Part shown: positions 27,586 through 38,783 of the stretch, piece by piece
Numbering within the stretch: the first letter of the stretch is position 1
How the letters are laid out: every line of letters starts with the position of its first letter
From: Lentisphaerota bacterium
Lineage (GTDB): Bacteria > Verrucomicrobiota > Lentisphaeria > Victivallales > UBA1829
DNA: 64,000 nt
Assembly (NCBI GenBank): GCA_015061915.1
Contig: SUVR01000002.1
Location: forward strand, 186,670 to 250,669
Direction of reading: 5' to 3'
Program-made: the position numbers and the translations under genes
Notes under the pieces: generated by a model
What the model was told of the DNA's origin: nothing
Databases searched by the model: none
What the model saw: only the letters and a program-made list of their open reading frames with translations

Positions 27586-27696
27586 AGGAAGCAGGGCACA
27601 TTCCCTCTGAACAAAGATTACATCAAAGTCACCAGACTTTACAGTACGTCGTTATAAAGTTGGAGCGACTATGTCCCCCTGCTTCTGTTTTATTTT
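27586..27696 (+). ncRNA. Candidate structured small RNA, about 111 nt
   Basis: The segment has no open frame but a clear fold: a nine-base closing stem GAAGCAGGG (27588-27596) with CCCTGCTTC (27677-27685), extended after a 1x2 internal loop by ACAT/ATGT, and an inner hairpin AAAGTC-ACCA-GACTTT (27625-27640). A second inner hairpin GTCG/CGAC (27649 and 27667 region) is weaker. The closing stem is followed by TGTTTTATTTT, so it also acts as the terminator. A promoter precedes it and a different promoter for uxaB follows it, so it is a separate unit. It does not match SRP RNA, 6S RNA, tmRNA or RNase P as far as I can judge. Confidence 0.55.
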
Positions 27697-27735
27697 AAAT
27701 CTCCTTCTTTCCCGCCGTTTTTTTCCGTTCTGCTC

Positions 27736-27764
27736 TTGACTTTTATTTTTGCACAGTATATGTT
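27736..27764 (+). promoter_or_regulatory. Promoter of uxaB-uxaA
   Basis: TTGACT (27736-27741) and TATGTT (27759-27764) are 17 bases apart, about 50 bases before the uxaB ATG. An overlapping TATATG at 27757 is an alternative -10 box. Confidence 0.5.
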
Positions 27765-27816
27765 ATCATATTCTGTAAAAAAATTCAACCTTAATTCAGG
27801 AAAGGATCGTGTTCTT

Positions 27817-29247
27817 ATGGATTTGCTCAAGCGTCAGACCCCCTGCAATATGCCGGTGAAAGTCGTTCAGTTCGGTGAAGGGAACTTCCTTCGTGCGTTT
27901 ATTGATTGGATGATCGATGAAATGAACCGGAAAGTCGGGTTCAACGGATCGGTTCAGATCATTCAGCCGCTGGATAAAGGTCTTTCGGATATGATCAATG
28001 CGCAGGACGGACTTTACACCCTGATCCTCCGGGGGATCGCCGACGGCAAACTGGTGGAAGATACCCGTGTGATCGAATCGGTCAAGGGCTGTCTGAACGC
28101 TTATACGGAATGGGAGAAAGCTATGGAAACCTTCCGCGGCGCAGATCTGCGGTTCTGTTTCTCCAACACCACGGAAGCCGGGATCGAATACAAGGCGGAA
28201 CCCTACACTCCGGGCGTCACCCAGACCACCTTCCCCGCCAAAGTCACGGCACTCCTTTACGAACGGTTCAAAGCCGGTCTTCCGGGGCTGATTTTCCTCC
28301 CCTGCGAACTCATTGACAAGAACGGGATCACCCTCAAAAAGCACATGATCCAGTATGCCACGGAATGGGCGCTCGGCGCAGATTATATCGACTACATCGA
28401 AAACGCCAACACCTTCTGCTGCACGCTGGTGGACCGGATCGTTGCCGGCTATCCCCGGGCAACGGCGGATGCCATCTGCGAAAAACTGGGCTACAAGGAC
28501 AACCTGCTGGACTGCGGTGAGCCGTTCCACTTCTTCGTGATCGAAGCACCGGACGACGTGGAAAAGGAACTGCCCCTCCGGGAAGCCGGTCTGGATGTGG
28601 TCTTTGTCAAGAATCAGGCACCCTACCGGACCAGAAAGGTCCGTTTCCTGAACGGCGCTCACACCGCAACCATCCCCGCCGCTTACCTGGCAGGATTTGA
28701 CTTTGTGGATGAAGTGGTTGCCGATCCTTTCTTCGGCAAATATATGCGCACGCTGCTCTTTGAAGAAGTTTATCCCACCGTGGATCTGCCGGACGACGAA
28801 AAAACAGCGTTCGCCTCTGCGATCGTGGAACGTTTTGCCAACCCCTTCGCCATGCACCGGCTCCTCTCCATTGCGCTGAACAGCGTCTCCAAGTGGGAAG
28901 TCCGCGTGCTGCCCAGCCTGCTGGATTATCTCAAGATCAAAGGTCAGCTCCCCAAAGTCCTTTCCTTCTCTCTGGCAGCACTCATTGCATTCTACCGCAA
29001 CGAAGGCGGAACCGGTTTGGGCAGAGTCAACGCATACCCTGTGGCGGACAGCGACGGCATTGCGGCGTTCTTTGAAGAACAGTGGAAAAACAATGAGATC
29101 CCAGCACTGGTCCGGAATGTTCTCGCAAGAACCGATTTCTGGGATATGGACCTCAATACCGTGCCGGGTCTCACCGATAACGTGACCGCCAACCTGAAAA
29201 ACATTATGGCAGATGGCGTCCGTCTCGCCGCAGGAGCCCTTTTCTGA
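27817..29247 (+). CDS. uxaB: Tagaturonate reductase (altronate oxidoreductase)
   Basis: The 476-residue protein belongs to the mannitol dehydrogenase family: nucleotide-binding start VKVVQFGEGNFLRAFIDWMI, FCFSNTTEAGI, LPCELIDKNGITLKKHM, CTLVDRIVAGYP and the catalytic-lysine region RKVRFLNGAHTAT. It reduces tagaturonate to altronate with NADH in galacturonate breakdown. The ATG at 27817 follows AGGAAAGGA; longer frames to 27736 overlap the promoter and are not used. It overlaps uxaA by one base (TGATG), so the two enzymes are made together. UxaB rather than the fructuronate enzyme UxuB is inferred from length and from the uxaA partner. Confidence 0.88.
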   Translation: MDLLKRQTPCNMPVKVVQFGEGNFLRAFIDWMIDEMNRKVGFNGSVQIIQPLDKGLSDMINAQDGLYTLILRGIADGKLVEDTRVIESVKGCLNAYTEWEKAMETFRGADLRFCFSNTTEAGIEYKAEPYTPGVTQTTFPAKVTALLYERFKAGLPGLIFLPCELIDKNGITLKKHMIQYATEWALGADYIDYIENANTFCCTLVDRIVAGYPRATADAICEKLGYKDNLLDCGEPFHFFVIEAPDDVEKELPLREAGLDVVFVKNQAPYRTRKVRFLNGAHTATIPAAYLAGFDFVDEVVADPFFGKYMRTLLFEEVYPTVDLPDDEKTAFASAIVERFANPFAMHRLLSIALNSVSKWEVRVLPSLLDYLKIKGQLPKVLSFSLAALIAFYRNEGGTGLGRVNAYPVADSDGIAAFFEEQWKNNEIPALVRNVLARTDFWDMDLNTVPGLTDNVTANLKNIMADGVRLAAGALF

Positions 29248-30677
29248 TGGAAAACAATATGCTTCAGATCTCTCCCGCCGATAACGTGGCGGTGGCGCTT
29301 TCCGGCGAAATGACCGGACACAAGTTTGCGCTCGTTGACATCGCAAAAGGCGAAAAAGTCATCAAGTACGGTATGCCCATCGGGTACGCCACGGAGAACA
29401 TTGCAAAAGGCGCTCATGTCCACACCCACAATGTGAAGACCCTGCTCAACGAACACGCCGAATATGAGTACAACAAGGAGCCGGAAACGGTACTGAAGAC
29501 CAACCGGAATGATTCCTTCCTCGGATACCGCCGCTGCGATGGCACCGCCGGGATCCGCAACGATCTCTGGATCATCCCCACTGTGGGTTGCGTCAATTCT
29601 CTGGCGGAAAATCTGGCAAAAGCGTTCAATGCCTCTGCCGCTCCGGACATGAAAGCGATCCCGTTCGTTCATCCCTACGGCTGTTCCCAGCTGGGCGACG
29701 ACCACGAACGGACTGCCGATCTTCTTGCCGCGTTCTGCAAACACCCCAATGCGGGCGGCGTGCTGGTGGTGGCGCTGGGATGCGAAAACAATACGCTGGA
29801 ATCCTTCAAAGAACGGCTGGGCGACATCTCCGGCAGAAACATTGCGTTCCTCCGGGCGCAGGATGCGGGTGATGAATTCAGCGCAGGTATGGACCTGCTG
29901 GAAGAGCTGAAAGAAAAGGCTGCCGTCTGTCAGCGGGAAACGATCCCGGTCAGCGAACTGAAGATCGGTTTGAAGTGCGGCGGCAGCGATGGTTTCTCCG
30001 GCATCACAGCAAACCCGCTGGTAGGCAGGATCTCCGATCTGCTCATTGCGCAGGGCGGAACCAGTGTTCTGACGGAAGTCCCGGAAATGTTCGGAGCGGA
30101 AACGCTGCTTATGAACCGGTGCGTGACCAGAGAAGTTTTTGAAAAATGCGTCGACATGATCAACGGCTTCAAAGATTACTTTGTCAGCCACGGTCAGGTG
30201 GTCTATGAAAACCCCTCCCCCGGCAACAAAGCGGGCGGGATCACCACGCTGGAAGATAAATCCCTCGGCTGCACTCAGAAAGGCGGACTCTCCCCCGTGG
30301 TGGATGTGCTGGCGTACGGCGATCAGCTCAAAAAGCCCGGTTTGAACCTGCTGTCCGGTCCGGGGAACGACATGGTCGCTTCCACGGTACTTGCGGCTGC
30401 CGGCTGCCAGATCGTCCTGTTCACCACAGGGCGCGGCACGCCTTTCGGAACAGTTGTCCCGACCCTGAAGATCGCCACGAATTCCGCACTTGCCGAAAAC
30501 AAGAAAAACTGGATCGACTTCAACGCCGGTCAGCTTCTGGAAGGCAAAAGTATGGAAGCGCTGGCAGATGAGTTTTTCGACCACATTCTTGCCGTGGCAA
30601 ACGGCACAGTCAAGGCGAAAAACGAAGTTGCCGGATTCCAGGAGATCACCATCTTCAAGGACGGCGTAACGCTGTAA
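29247..30677 (+). CDS. uxaA: Altronate dehydratase
   Basis: The 476-residue protein has both domains of UxaA: a small N-terminal SAF domain (residues 1-80; GEKVIKYGMPIGYATENIAKGAHVHTHNVKTLL) and a large C-terminal domain with GYRRCDGTAGIRNDLWIIPTVGCVN, the conserved CxxN-like cysteines, KCGGSDGFSGITANPLVG and GRGTPFGTVVPTLKIATNS. It removes water from altronate to give 2-keto-3-deoxygluconate. The later steps (kdgK, kdgA) and the first isomerase uxaC are not in the window. Confidence 0.95.
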   Translation: MENNMLQISPADNVAVALSGEMTGHKFALVDIAKGEKVIKYGMPIGYATENIAKGAHVHTHNVKTLLNEHAEYEYNKEPETVLKTNRNDSFLGYRRCDGTAGIRNDLWIIPTVGCVNSLAENLAKAFNASAAPDMKAIPFVHPYGCSQLGDDHERTADLLAAFCKHPNAGGVLVVALGCENNTLESFKERLGDISGRNIAFLRAQDAGDEFSAGMDLLEELKEKAAVCQRETIPVSELKIGLKCGGSDGFSGITANPLVGRISDLLIAQGGTSVLTEVPEMFGAETLLMNRCVTREVFEKCVDMINGFKDYFVSHGQVVYENPSPGNKAGGITTLEDKSLGCTQKGGLSPVVDVLAYGDQLKKPGLNLLSGPGNDMVASTVLAAAGCQIVLFTTGRGTPFGTVVPTLKIATNSALAENKKNWIDFNAGQLLEGKSMEALADEFFDHILAVANGTVKAKNEVAGFQEITIFKDGVTL

Positions 30678-30702
30678 GAATTTCCACTTTTCCGGAAATG
30701 TT

Positions 30703-30736
30703 AAAAGGAATTGCTCATCCGGGCAATTCCTTTTTT
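30703..30736. terminator. Terminator between convergent uxaA and acyltransferase-like genes
   Basis: The stem AAAAGGAATTGC / GCAATTCCTTTTTT closes an eight-base loop and is flanked by A on one side and T on the other, so it can stop transcription from both directions. Confidence 0.85.
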
Positions 30737-30742
30737 GTGGAC

Positions 30743-31918
30743 TCAGATCATTTCCAACGGGATAAAAAAGGCGCCGTTCCGGGCGTGTCCGCCGGACTTG
30801 AGATAAGCCGCAAAAGTCCGCTGCATACTGGTTTTGTGGGGGACCGCATCCAAACCGCCTTTGACCGCTTTCTCGCCGAAGACACGCCGGACAAGTTCTG
30901 ATTCGCCGGCAGGTCCCGGCATCCGGTATCCCAGACGCTGGAATTTGAGAATATTGGAAGTCTCCGGCAGAAGCCGGGCAAACATGGGGTCCAGCAGCCA
31001 GGATTCACACACAAAAGCTTTCGGTTCCCGTTTCAGCACTTCCCGGTGGAACTTCAACATTTTCCGGCAGGACTCCAGCGCCTGTTCCGGAAGAAGCGGT
31101 CCATCTGCAGGGATATGCAGGTGGATCACAGGATCATCCGGCTTGAGAAACTCCACCCAATCCGTCTTGGGGAGTGTGATTTTTTCCGGAAGGACCAGCC
31201 CGTTTTCCGCACATTTCCAACCGGTATATCCCTGATCATCCTCCGCCACGGGAGCGGTGGTAAACGCTGTTTCTTCATCGGGGAAGGCACTGAAACCATC
31301 CTTCCGGAAGTTCATGGAACAATCCATCAATGCGCAGAACGAGCCATCTTTTTTGTTGCGACAGACCCGGTATTCGTGATAAAATCCGCCACCATCGTTA
31401 CACTGAAGTCTGCCCAGCCGCATCACGGCGCCCACCATCTGATACCGGATCCAGGCAAAGCCGAAACTGATCCCGAACGCATCATTGTTCTCCCGGCAGA
31501 AATCGATCCAGATCCGGATATCCAGCAGCGCCTCTGCCCAAAGTTCGTCATACCAGCCTTTTTCCCGGTACAGCTGCTCCATGGTGGGGATCATACCCAG
31601 CAGAACGAGCAGATTGAACCCGTAAGGCTCTTTCACGCTACTGCCGAAACCGGGATCCCGTCCGCACAGCTGATTGCCCGTATCGTTCTGCAGTGAAAGC
31701 AGTTGCACCATCTTGAACCAGACGCGCAGCAGTTCCGGATCGGCGGAAACGGAAGACATCGTCTGCTTCAGCTGTTCCAATTCCACCGGGGTGAAATGTG
31801 CCTGTCCGGCAAGTTCCGGCAGACGGTCGAAAGCAGCAGCGGCAGTTTCGATATTGAATTCAAGATCCGGCGCAGAGAGACACTCCCGCCACATATCATC
31901 GGCAATCGTCAAAGCCAT
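30743..31918 (-). CDS. Acyltransferase-domain protein (NAT_N/GNAT_C type)
   Basis: The 391-residue protein resembles a two-part family annotated as acyltransferase domain-containing: an N-terminal helical domain (residues 1-120) and a GNAT-like C-terminal domain with IHLHIPADGPL near 255, CRKMLKFHREV and FVCESWLLDPMFARLLPETSN near 310, the most conserved segment I recall in these proteins. Substrate and reaction are unknown. The start at 31918 has AAGGAG nine bases upstream; longer frames upstream overlap lpxK's end. It follows lpxK by 19 bases and may share its transcript. Confidence 0.65.
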   Translation of the reverse strand: MALTIADDMWRECLSAPDLEFNIETAAAAFDRLPELAGQAHFTPVELEQLKQTMSSVSADPELLRVWFKMVQLLSLQNDTGNQLCGRDPGFGSSVKEPYGFNLLVLLGMIPTMEQLYREKGWYDELWAEALLDIRIWIDFCRENNDAFGISFGFAWIRYQMVGAVMRLGRLQCNDGGGFYHEYRVCRNKKDGSFCALMDCSMNFRKDGFSAFPDEETAFTTAPVAEDDQGYTGWKCAENGLVLPEKITLPKTDWVEFLKPDDPVIHLHIPADGPLLPEQALESCRKMLKFHREVLKREPKAFVCESWLLDPMFARLLPETSNILKFQRLGYRMPGPAGESELVRRVFGEKAVKGGLDAVPHKTSMQRTFAAYLKSGGHARNGAFFIPLEMI

Positions 31919-31937
31919 AATCCGGCTCCTTATCGGG

Positions 31938-33125
31938 TTAGATGAAACAGATTCTGGAAATGCACTGGTCAAAGCTTTCCTGACCGCGCAGAATATCGAT
32001 CTCGATACGCAAAAACAGGATCGGCAGGTCACGCCGGTCCAGACGGGGCATACGCACAGCATCCTTTTCCGTAGTCATAATGATTTCCGCACCTGCCGCC
32101 TTGGCATCGTTCACAAAGTCGATCATTTCCTGCTGGCGGTACCGGTGATGGTCCGCATAGTGCCGTTTCAGCACCAGATTTGCCCCGTTTTGAGTGAGAA
32201 ACGCATTGAAACTGGCAGGGTTGGCAATGGCGGAAAGGCTGGCGACTTTTCTGCCCTGAAGGTGAGAGAGCGGGAACTGCACACCGCGATCAAACACATC
32301 TTCCAGATACTGGGGACGGTGGCAGCACTCAATGATTTCTGCACGCCGGTTGTGACTGCGGCAGAATTCTTTGAGATGGCGCAGCCGCGGGGAGCCATCG
32401 GACTTTGTCAGGAAGATATAGTCTGCACGGCTCAGGTTTTTGATCGGTTCCCGCATCAGCCCCCGGGGCAGAGTATGATGATTGTCAAAAGGTGCAGTGG
32501 AGTCCACCAGCAGAATATTGATGTGAGACTTCAACCCCAGATATTGAAAGCCGTCATCCAGCACCAGTGTATCCACACCATACTTCCGGATGGCATAAAG
32601 TCCGGATTTGACCCGGTCCTTATCCACGATCACGCATACATCCTTCAGGTTGCTGGCGAGCATATACGGTTCGTCACCGGCATTCATGGAATCCAGCAGC
32701 AGGTTCTTTCCGTCGGAGACCACCCGGGGCGGCACTTCCATTTTTTCCGAGCTGAATTTCTGACACAGTTTCTCCCAGAACGAACGTTTATCCCGGCTCC
32801 GGTAGCCGCGGGAAAGGATCGCCACTTTTCTGCCCTTCCGGCTCAAGGTCTTGGCAAAGATCTCCACCACCGGTGTCTTACCCGTTCCGCCGCAGGTCAG
32901 GTTCCCGATACTGATGACCAGACACCCGATCGCCCGGTTACGGATCACACGGTTTTCATACATCCACAAACGCAGCTGCACAATATTCCGGTACACACGG
33001 GAAAAGAGAAACAGCAACCCCATAACAAGACGGTCGCCGAAGCCATGCCGTTTTTCTTTCAGCAGGTCCAGAAAGTACTGTTCCAGATTTTCGCCCAACT
33101 CGCGGATCGTCATTTCTCTGTTCAC
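31938..33125 (-). CDS. lpxK: Tetraacyldisaccharide 4'-kinase
   Basis: The 395-residue inner membrane enzyme phosphorylates the 4' position of the lipid A precursor. It has an N-terminal membrane-associated region, the P-loop SIGNLTCGGTGKTPVVE near residue 75, ILSRGYRS, DEPYMLA, the catalytic-site VDTLVLDDGFQYLGLK, and AIANPASFNAFL and TTEKDAVRM near the end. The conserved DDGFQ and TTEKD blocks make the call secure. A second ATG four codons in (MTIREL) could be the start. Together with kdsD it shows that the organism makes lipopolysaccharide. Confidence 0.95.
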   Translation of the reverse strand: MNREMTIRELGENLEQYFLDLLKEKRHGFGDRLVMGLLFLFSRVYRNIVQLRLWMYENRVIRNRAIGCLVISIGNLTCGGTGKTPVVEIFAKTLSRKGRKVAILSRGYRSRDKRSFWEKLCQKFSSEKMEVPPRVVSDGKNLLLDSMNAGDEPYMLASNLKDVCVIVDKDRVKSGLYAIRKYGVDTLVLDDGFQYLGLKSHINILLVDSTAPFDNHHTLPRGLMREPIKNLSRADYIFLTKSDGSPRLRHLKEFCRSHNRRAEIIECCHRPQYLEDVFDRGVQFPLSHLQGRKVASLSAIANPASFNAFLTQNGANLVLKRHYADHHRYRQQEMIDFVNDAKAAGAEIIMTTEKDAVRMPRLDRRDLPILFLRIEIDILRGQESFDQCISRICFI

Positions 33126-33225
33126 TCCGTTCGGTTCATTTTTCCTTTATCTTATAAATGTAGCCGTATTTTCCACTTTTCGCAAGGTGTTCTTGAAAAA
33201 AATTGCGTTTTTTCCCGCTTCCGGC

Positions 33226-33254
33226 TTGACTTTGGTATTACTTTGTATTATTTT
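33226..33254 (+). promoter_or_regulatory. Promoter and possible operator of the zinc import operon
   Basis: A TTGACT box (33226-33231) is followed by two near-identical direct repeats, TTTGGTATTA (33231-33240) and TTTG-TATTA (33242-33250), with a weak -10 such as TTATTT inside the second. Ribbon-helix-helix dimers often bind such paired short repeats, and the first gene of the operon encodes one. The -10 box is uncertain. Confidence 0.4.
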
Positions 33255-33294
33255 ATCCGCAGAATATACAAGCATACACAACAGGAAAAAGAGT

Positions 33295-33561
33295 ATGAAA
33301 CAGACGGTTATCACATTCAAGGCAGATGAGCAGATCACAAGCGCTCTGGAGCAGATCCCCAATAAATCCGAGTTCATACGGGCGGCTGTTCTGGCGGCGC
33401 TGGATGAAAGCTGTCCGTTCTGCGGCGGCACCGGCACGCTGAACCCGCATCAGCGCAAACATTGGGCGGCATTTCTCAAGGAACACCAGTTGGAACATTG
33501 CGACGAATGTAACGGCGTGAAGATCCATTGCAAACACCACGGAGAACACCACCATGAATAA
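33295..33561 (+). CDS. Small ribbon-helix-helix protein with zinc-ribbon and His-rich tail; likely metal regulator
   Basis: The 88-residue product begins with a ribbon-helix-helix pattern (KQTVITFKADEQITSALEQI, NKSEFIRAAVLAAL), typical of CopG/NikR-class DNA-binding dimers. Then come CPFCGGTG (Cys 40, 43) and CDECNG (Cys 69, 72), an arrangement like the DnaJ zinc centre, and a tail HCKHHGEHHHE. It would fold one zinc site and sense metal with the tail. GAAAAAGAG stands before the ATG at 33295. Its stop overlaps the znuA start by eight bases, so it belongs to the importer operon and probably represses it when metal is high. Confidence 0.7.
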   Translation: MKQTVITFKADEQITSALEQIPNKSEFIRAAVLAALDESCPFCGGTGTLNPHQRKHWAAFLKEHQLEHCDECNGVKIHCKHHGEHHHE

Positions 33562-34438
33562 GATCTTTTGCGCCTTTTTACTGATCGCTCTCGCCCTGCT
33601 GCCCGCTGCCTGCAAACGCTCTGCGTCCACCGAAAAAGAGATCGTCTGTACCACCTACCCTGTATGGCTGATCACACGGGATCTGATGCAGGGAGCGGAG
33701 AATCCGCCGCCCCTTTCCCTGCTGGTCCCGCCGGATAACGGATGTCCTCACGATTATGCTCTGGATACCAACAGTATGATCCGGCTTTCCCGCATCAAAA
33801 CCCTGCTGCTTCTGCGGAACGGCGGACTGGATGATATTCTGGCAGACTCGGTCAAAAAGTTGAATCCAAAGACCATGGATCACCCCATTATCACCCACGC
33901 CGGACACGATCACGGAAAATACGGGATATGCAGTCAGGATCCTCACATTTTCACGGCACCCGGACAGGCGAAGAAAATGGTTCTTTCGATTGCCAACTCT
34001 CTGATGGAATTCAACCCCGCCAACAACGTAGTCTATGCAAAAAATGAAGCCCGTCTTCTGGCGAAACTGGACGAACTGGAAGCGACGGCAAAAGACATTG
34101 GAAAAGGCAAAAAGATCCTCGCCATGCACAGCACCTTCAATCATTTATTGGCGGAAACCGGATTCAACCTGCGGGGCGTCATTTTCGGGGGGCATATCTC
34201 CGCCCTTTCCCCGGTTGAAACACAGAAATGGATCAACATGATCAAGCAGGAAAAGATTGCATTTCTGATTACAGAACCCCAGACATCCCGGCAGGTGGCG
34301 GAACAACTCCGGAACGAAACGGGGATCTCTCTGCTGGAGTTGGATCCAGCCGCCTCCGGTGCGATCGACGTTCCGGCGGAATATCTGCTGAAAACAATGG
34401 AGCAGAACATTGCAAAACTGCGTGAGGCGGCACAATGA
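33554..34438 (+). CDS. Metal ABC transporter substrate-binding lipoprotein (ZnuA-like)
   Basis: The 294-residue protein has a lipoprotein signal with lipobox LPAAC (Cys 20) and the cluster A-I metal-binding layout: TTYPVWLITRDLM, a histidine in NGCPHDYALD, THAGHDHGKYG, a histidine in DPHIFTAPGQ, and MHSTFNHLLAETGF. The long hinge helix follows. It should bind zinc (or manganese) in the periplasm and pass it to the permease. The His-Asp-His loop is short compared with typical ZnuA. It overlaps both neighbours by a few bases. Confidence 0.85.
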   Translation: MNKIFCAFLLIALALLPAACKRSASTEKEIVCTTYPVWLITRDLMQGAENPPPLSLLVPPDNGCPHDYALDTNSMIRLSRIKTLLLLRNGGLDDILADSVKKLNPKTMDHPIITHAGHDHGKYGICSQDPHIFTAPGQAKKMVLSIANSLMEFNPANNVVYAKNEARLLAKLDELEATAKDIGKGKKILAMHSTFNHLLAETGFNLRGVIFGGHISALSPVETQKWINMIKQEKIAFLITEPQTSRQVAEQLRNETGISLLELDPAASGAIDVPAEYLLKTMEQNIAKLREAAQ

Positions 34439-35277
34439 GTTACGCTGTCACCTTTGAAAATGTCAATGTAAAGTTGGGCGATACGCTGGTTCTGCAGAAT
34501 GTAAACGCCCACATTCCGCAAGGCGCATCCACCGCCATTATCGGTCCCAACGGTGCGGGCAAAACCAGTCTGGCGCTGGCGTTGTTGGGACAGGAACCCT
34601 ACACCGGAACGATCTCGTTCACAGATGGCAGATCCCGCCGCAGTATCCGGTTCGGGTTTGTGCCGCAGAAACTGCAGTTTGACCGGGATATGCCAATGAC
34701 CGTACTGGACTTTCTGCTCGCCGGGATCCAGAAAATGCCGGTCTTCTTCGGCGCATCAAAAAAAGAAAAAATGCGGGTCATGGAGATGCTCCGGGAAGTG
34801 GAATGTGAGAAACTGGCGGACCGTTCGTTCGGCGCTCTTTCCGGCGGGGAGATCCAGCGGGTCCTGCTTGCCGCCGCCCTGCTTCAGAAACCGGAGATCC
34901 TGATCCTGGATGAACCGACGGCGGGAGTGGACTTCAAGGGCGGACAACTCTGCTGCGAACTGCTGCACCGGATCCGGGAGAAATATCACTTCACCCAGGT
35001 TATGATCAGCCACGATCTTGCCACGGTCGCCGCCCACGCCAGCCACGTGATCTGCGTCAAGGGGACCGTCATTGCGGAAGGCGCACCGAAAGAGATCCTC
35101 ACACACGATGTCCTGAGTAAAACCTTCGGACTTCATTTGGGTATTCCCGATCCCCAAACACTGGCGGAGGATGTGATCCTCTGCGATGAAAGCTGTCCAC
35201 ACCATGCGGAACATACCGCCCGCGGAGCCGGCTGCAAATGCCACCATCATCACCACAACGGAAGGACGCACGCATGA
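34435..35277 (+). CDS. Metal ABC transporter ATPase (ZnuC-like) with His-rich tail
   Basis: The 280-residue protein has all ABC ATPase marks: Walker A IGPNGAGKTSLA near 35, Q-loop FGFVPQKLQFD, signature LSGGEIQRV, Walker B ILILDEPTAG and the H-loop MISHDLA. The last 30 residues carry CPHHAEH and GCKCHHHHHNGRTHA, a metal-binding tail not needed for ATP hydrolysis. Its ATG overlaps the znuA TGA (ATGA) and its stop overlaps the permease ATG (ATGA). It powers the importer from the cytoplasmic side. Confidence 0.9.
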   Translation: MSYAVTFENVNVKLGDTLVLQNVNAHIPQGASTAIIGPNGAGKTSLALALLGQEPYTGTISFTDGRSRRSIRFGFVPQKLQFDRDMPMTVLDFLLAGIQKMPVFFGASKKEKMRVMEMLREVECEKLADRSFGALSGGEIQRVLLAAALLQKPEILILDEPTAGVDFKGGQLCCELLHRIREKYHFTQVMISHDLATVAAHASHVICVKGTVIAEGAPKEILTHDVLSKTFGLHLGIPDPQTLAEDVILCDESCPHHAEHTARGAGCKCHHHHHNGRTHA

Positions 35278-36158
35278 TAACGGATCTGATCAACACGCTT
35301 GCAGAGTTTACTGCATATCTCTTTCCATTCGAGTGTATGGATGCCATGTTTATGCAGCACGCTATGCTGGCATTGCTTTTCATCGCTCCGCTCACTGCCA
35401 TCTCCGGCATACAGGTGGTCAATGCCCGTATGTCCTTCTTCTCTGACGCCATCGGACACTCCGCTTTTGCCGGTGTTGCGCTGGGATTGCTCTCCGGGAT
35501 CAGTCTGAACCTTTCCATGCCATTGACCGCCGTTCTGGTGGGGCTGCTGATCATGTTCCTGCACCGCAGCAGCAGACTCTCTTCCGATACTGTCATCGGG
35601 GTCATTTTCTCTGCTGTTGCCGCCGCAGGGCTTGCCATTATCTCACGGGACCGTGCCGCTGCCGGAAATATCCAGATGTTTCTTTTCGGCGACATCCTCA
35701 CGATCACGCCGGAGCAGATCGGCGGTATGGGGCTGCTTCTGATTCTTTTTATTATCTTTCAACTCTTTGCGTTCAATAAACTTCTGCTGATCGGGGTCAA
35801 TCCCATGCTGGCATCCGTCCACCGGGTGAAAGTGCGTCTTTACCAGTACCTTTTTGCATTACTGCTGGCACTGGTGGTGATCTCATCCGTCCGGGCTGCC
35901 GGGGTGATCCTGGTAACGGCATTGCTGGTGGTACCGGCGGCGGCGGCAAGAAACTTTGCTGTATCTGCGGGAAGCCAGTTTTTCCTGACGCTGGGGATCG
36001 GGTATTTCTCCTGCATTTCCGGGTTGCTGCTCTCTGCTCAGGAATCCATCAATATTCCCGCCGGATCTGCCATCGTACTGGTTGCAGTTCTGATCTTTTT
36101 CCTCTCACTCGGCTTCCAGCTGCTGCTGCCGAAACGCAAAAGTGATTCTGCCCTTTGA
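35274..36158 (+). CDS. Metal ABC transporter permease (ZnuB-like)
   Basis: The 294-residue protein has about eight hydrophobic helices and the ABC-3 family pattern: ALLFIAPLTAISGIQVVNARMSFFSDAIGHSAFAGVA near residue 35, SSDTVIGVIFSAVAAAGLA, and RAAGVILVTALLVVPAAAARN in the second half. It forms the inner membrane channel of the importer. The start at 35274 is fixed by the ATGA overlap with the ATPase gene. No terminator hairpin was noticed before gyrB. Confidence 0.9.
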   Translation: MITDLINTLAEFTAYLFPFECMDAMFMQHAMLALLFIAPLTAISGIQVVNARMSFFSDAIGHSAFAGVALGLLSGISLNLSMPLTAVLVGLLIMFLHRSSRLSSDTVIGVIFSAVAAAGLAIISRDRAAAGNIQMFLFGDILTITPEQIGGMGLLLILFIIFQLFAFNKLLLIGVNPMLASVHRVKVRLYQYLFALLLALVVISSVRAAGVILVTALLVVPAAAARNFAVSAGSQFFLTLGIGYFSCISGLLLSAQESINIPAGSAIVLVAVLIFFLSLGFQLLLPKRKSDSAL

Positions 36159-36194
36159 ACATACAAAAAATTTGAAAAATTCCGCTTTTTCTCC

Positions 36195-38757
<2,563 letters not shown>

Positions 38758-38783
38758 TTTGAAACGAAAAAGGAACAAAAACT

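Noticed and set aside
27586-27696. Standard SRP RNA or 6S RNA
   Set aside because: It lacks the single long hairpin with the conserved GGAA-loop domain of SRP RNA and the length and central bubble of 6S RNA.
27586-27816. Riboswitch controlling uxaB
   Set aside because: The candidate RNA ends in its own U-rich terminator and a separate promoter for uxaB lies after it.
27817-30677. Mannonate/fructuronate pathway (uxuB-uxuA)
   Set aside because: The downstream gene has the SAF-type altronate dehydratase layout, not mannonate dehydratase, so the galacturonate branch is preferred.
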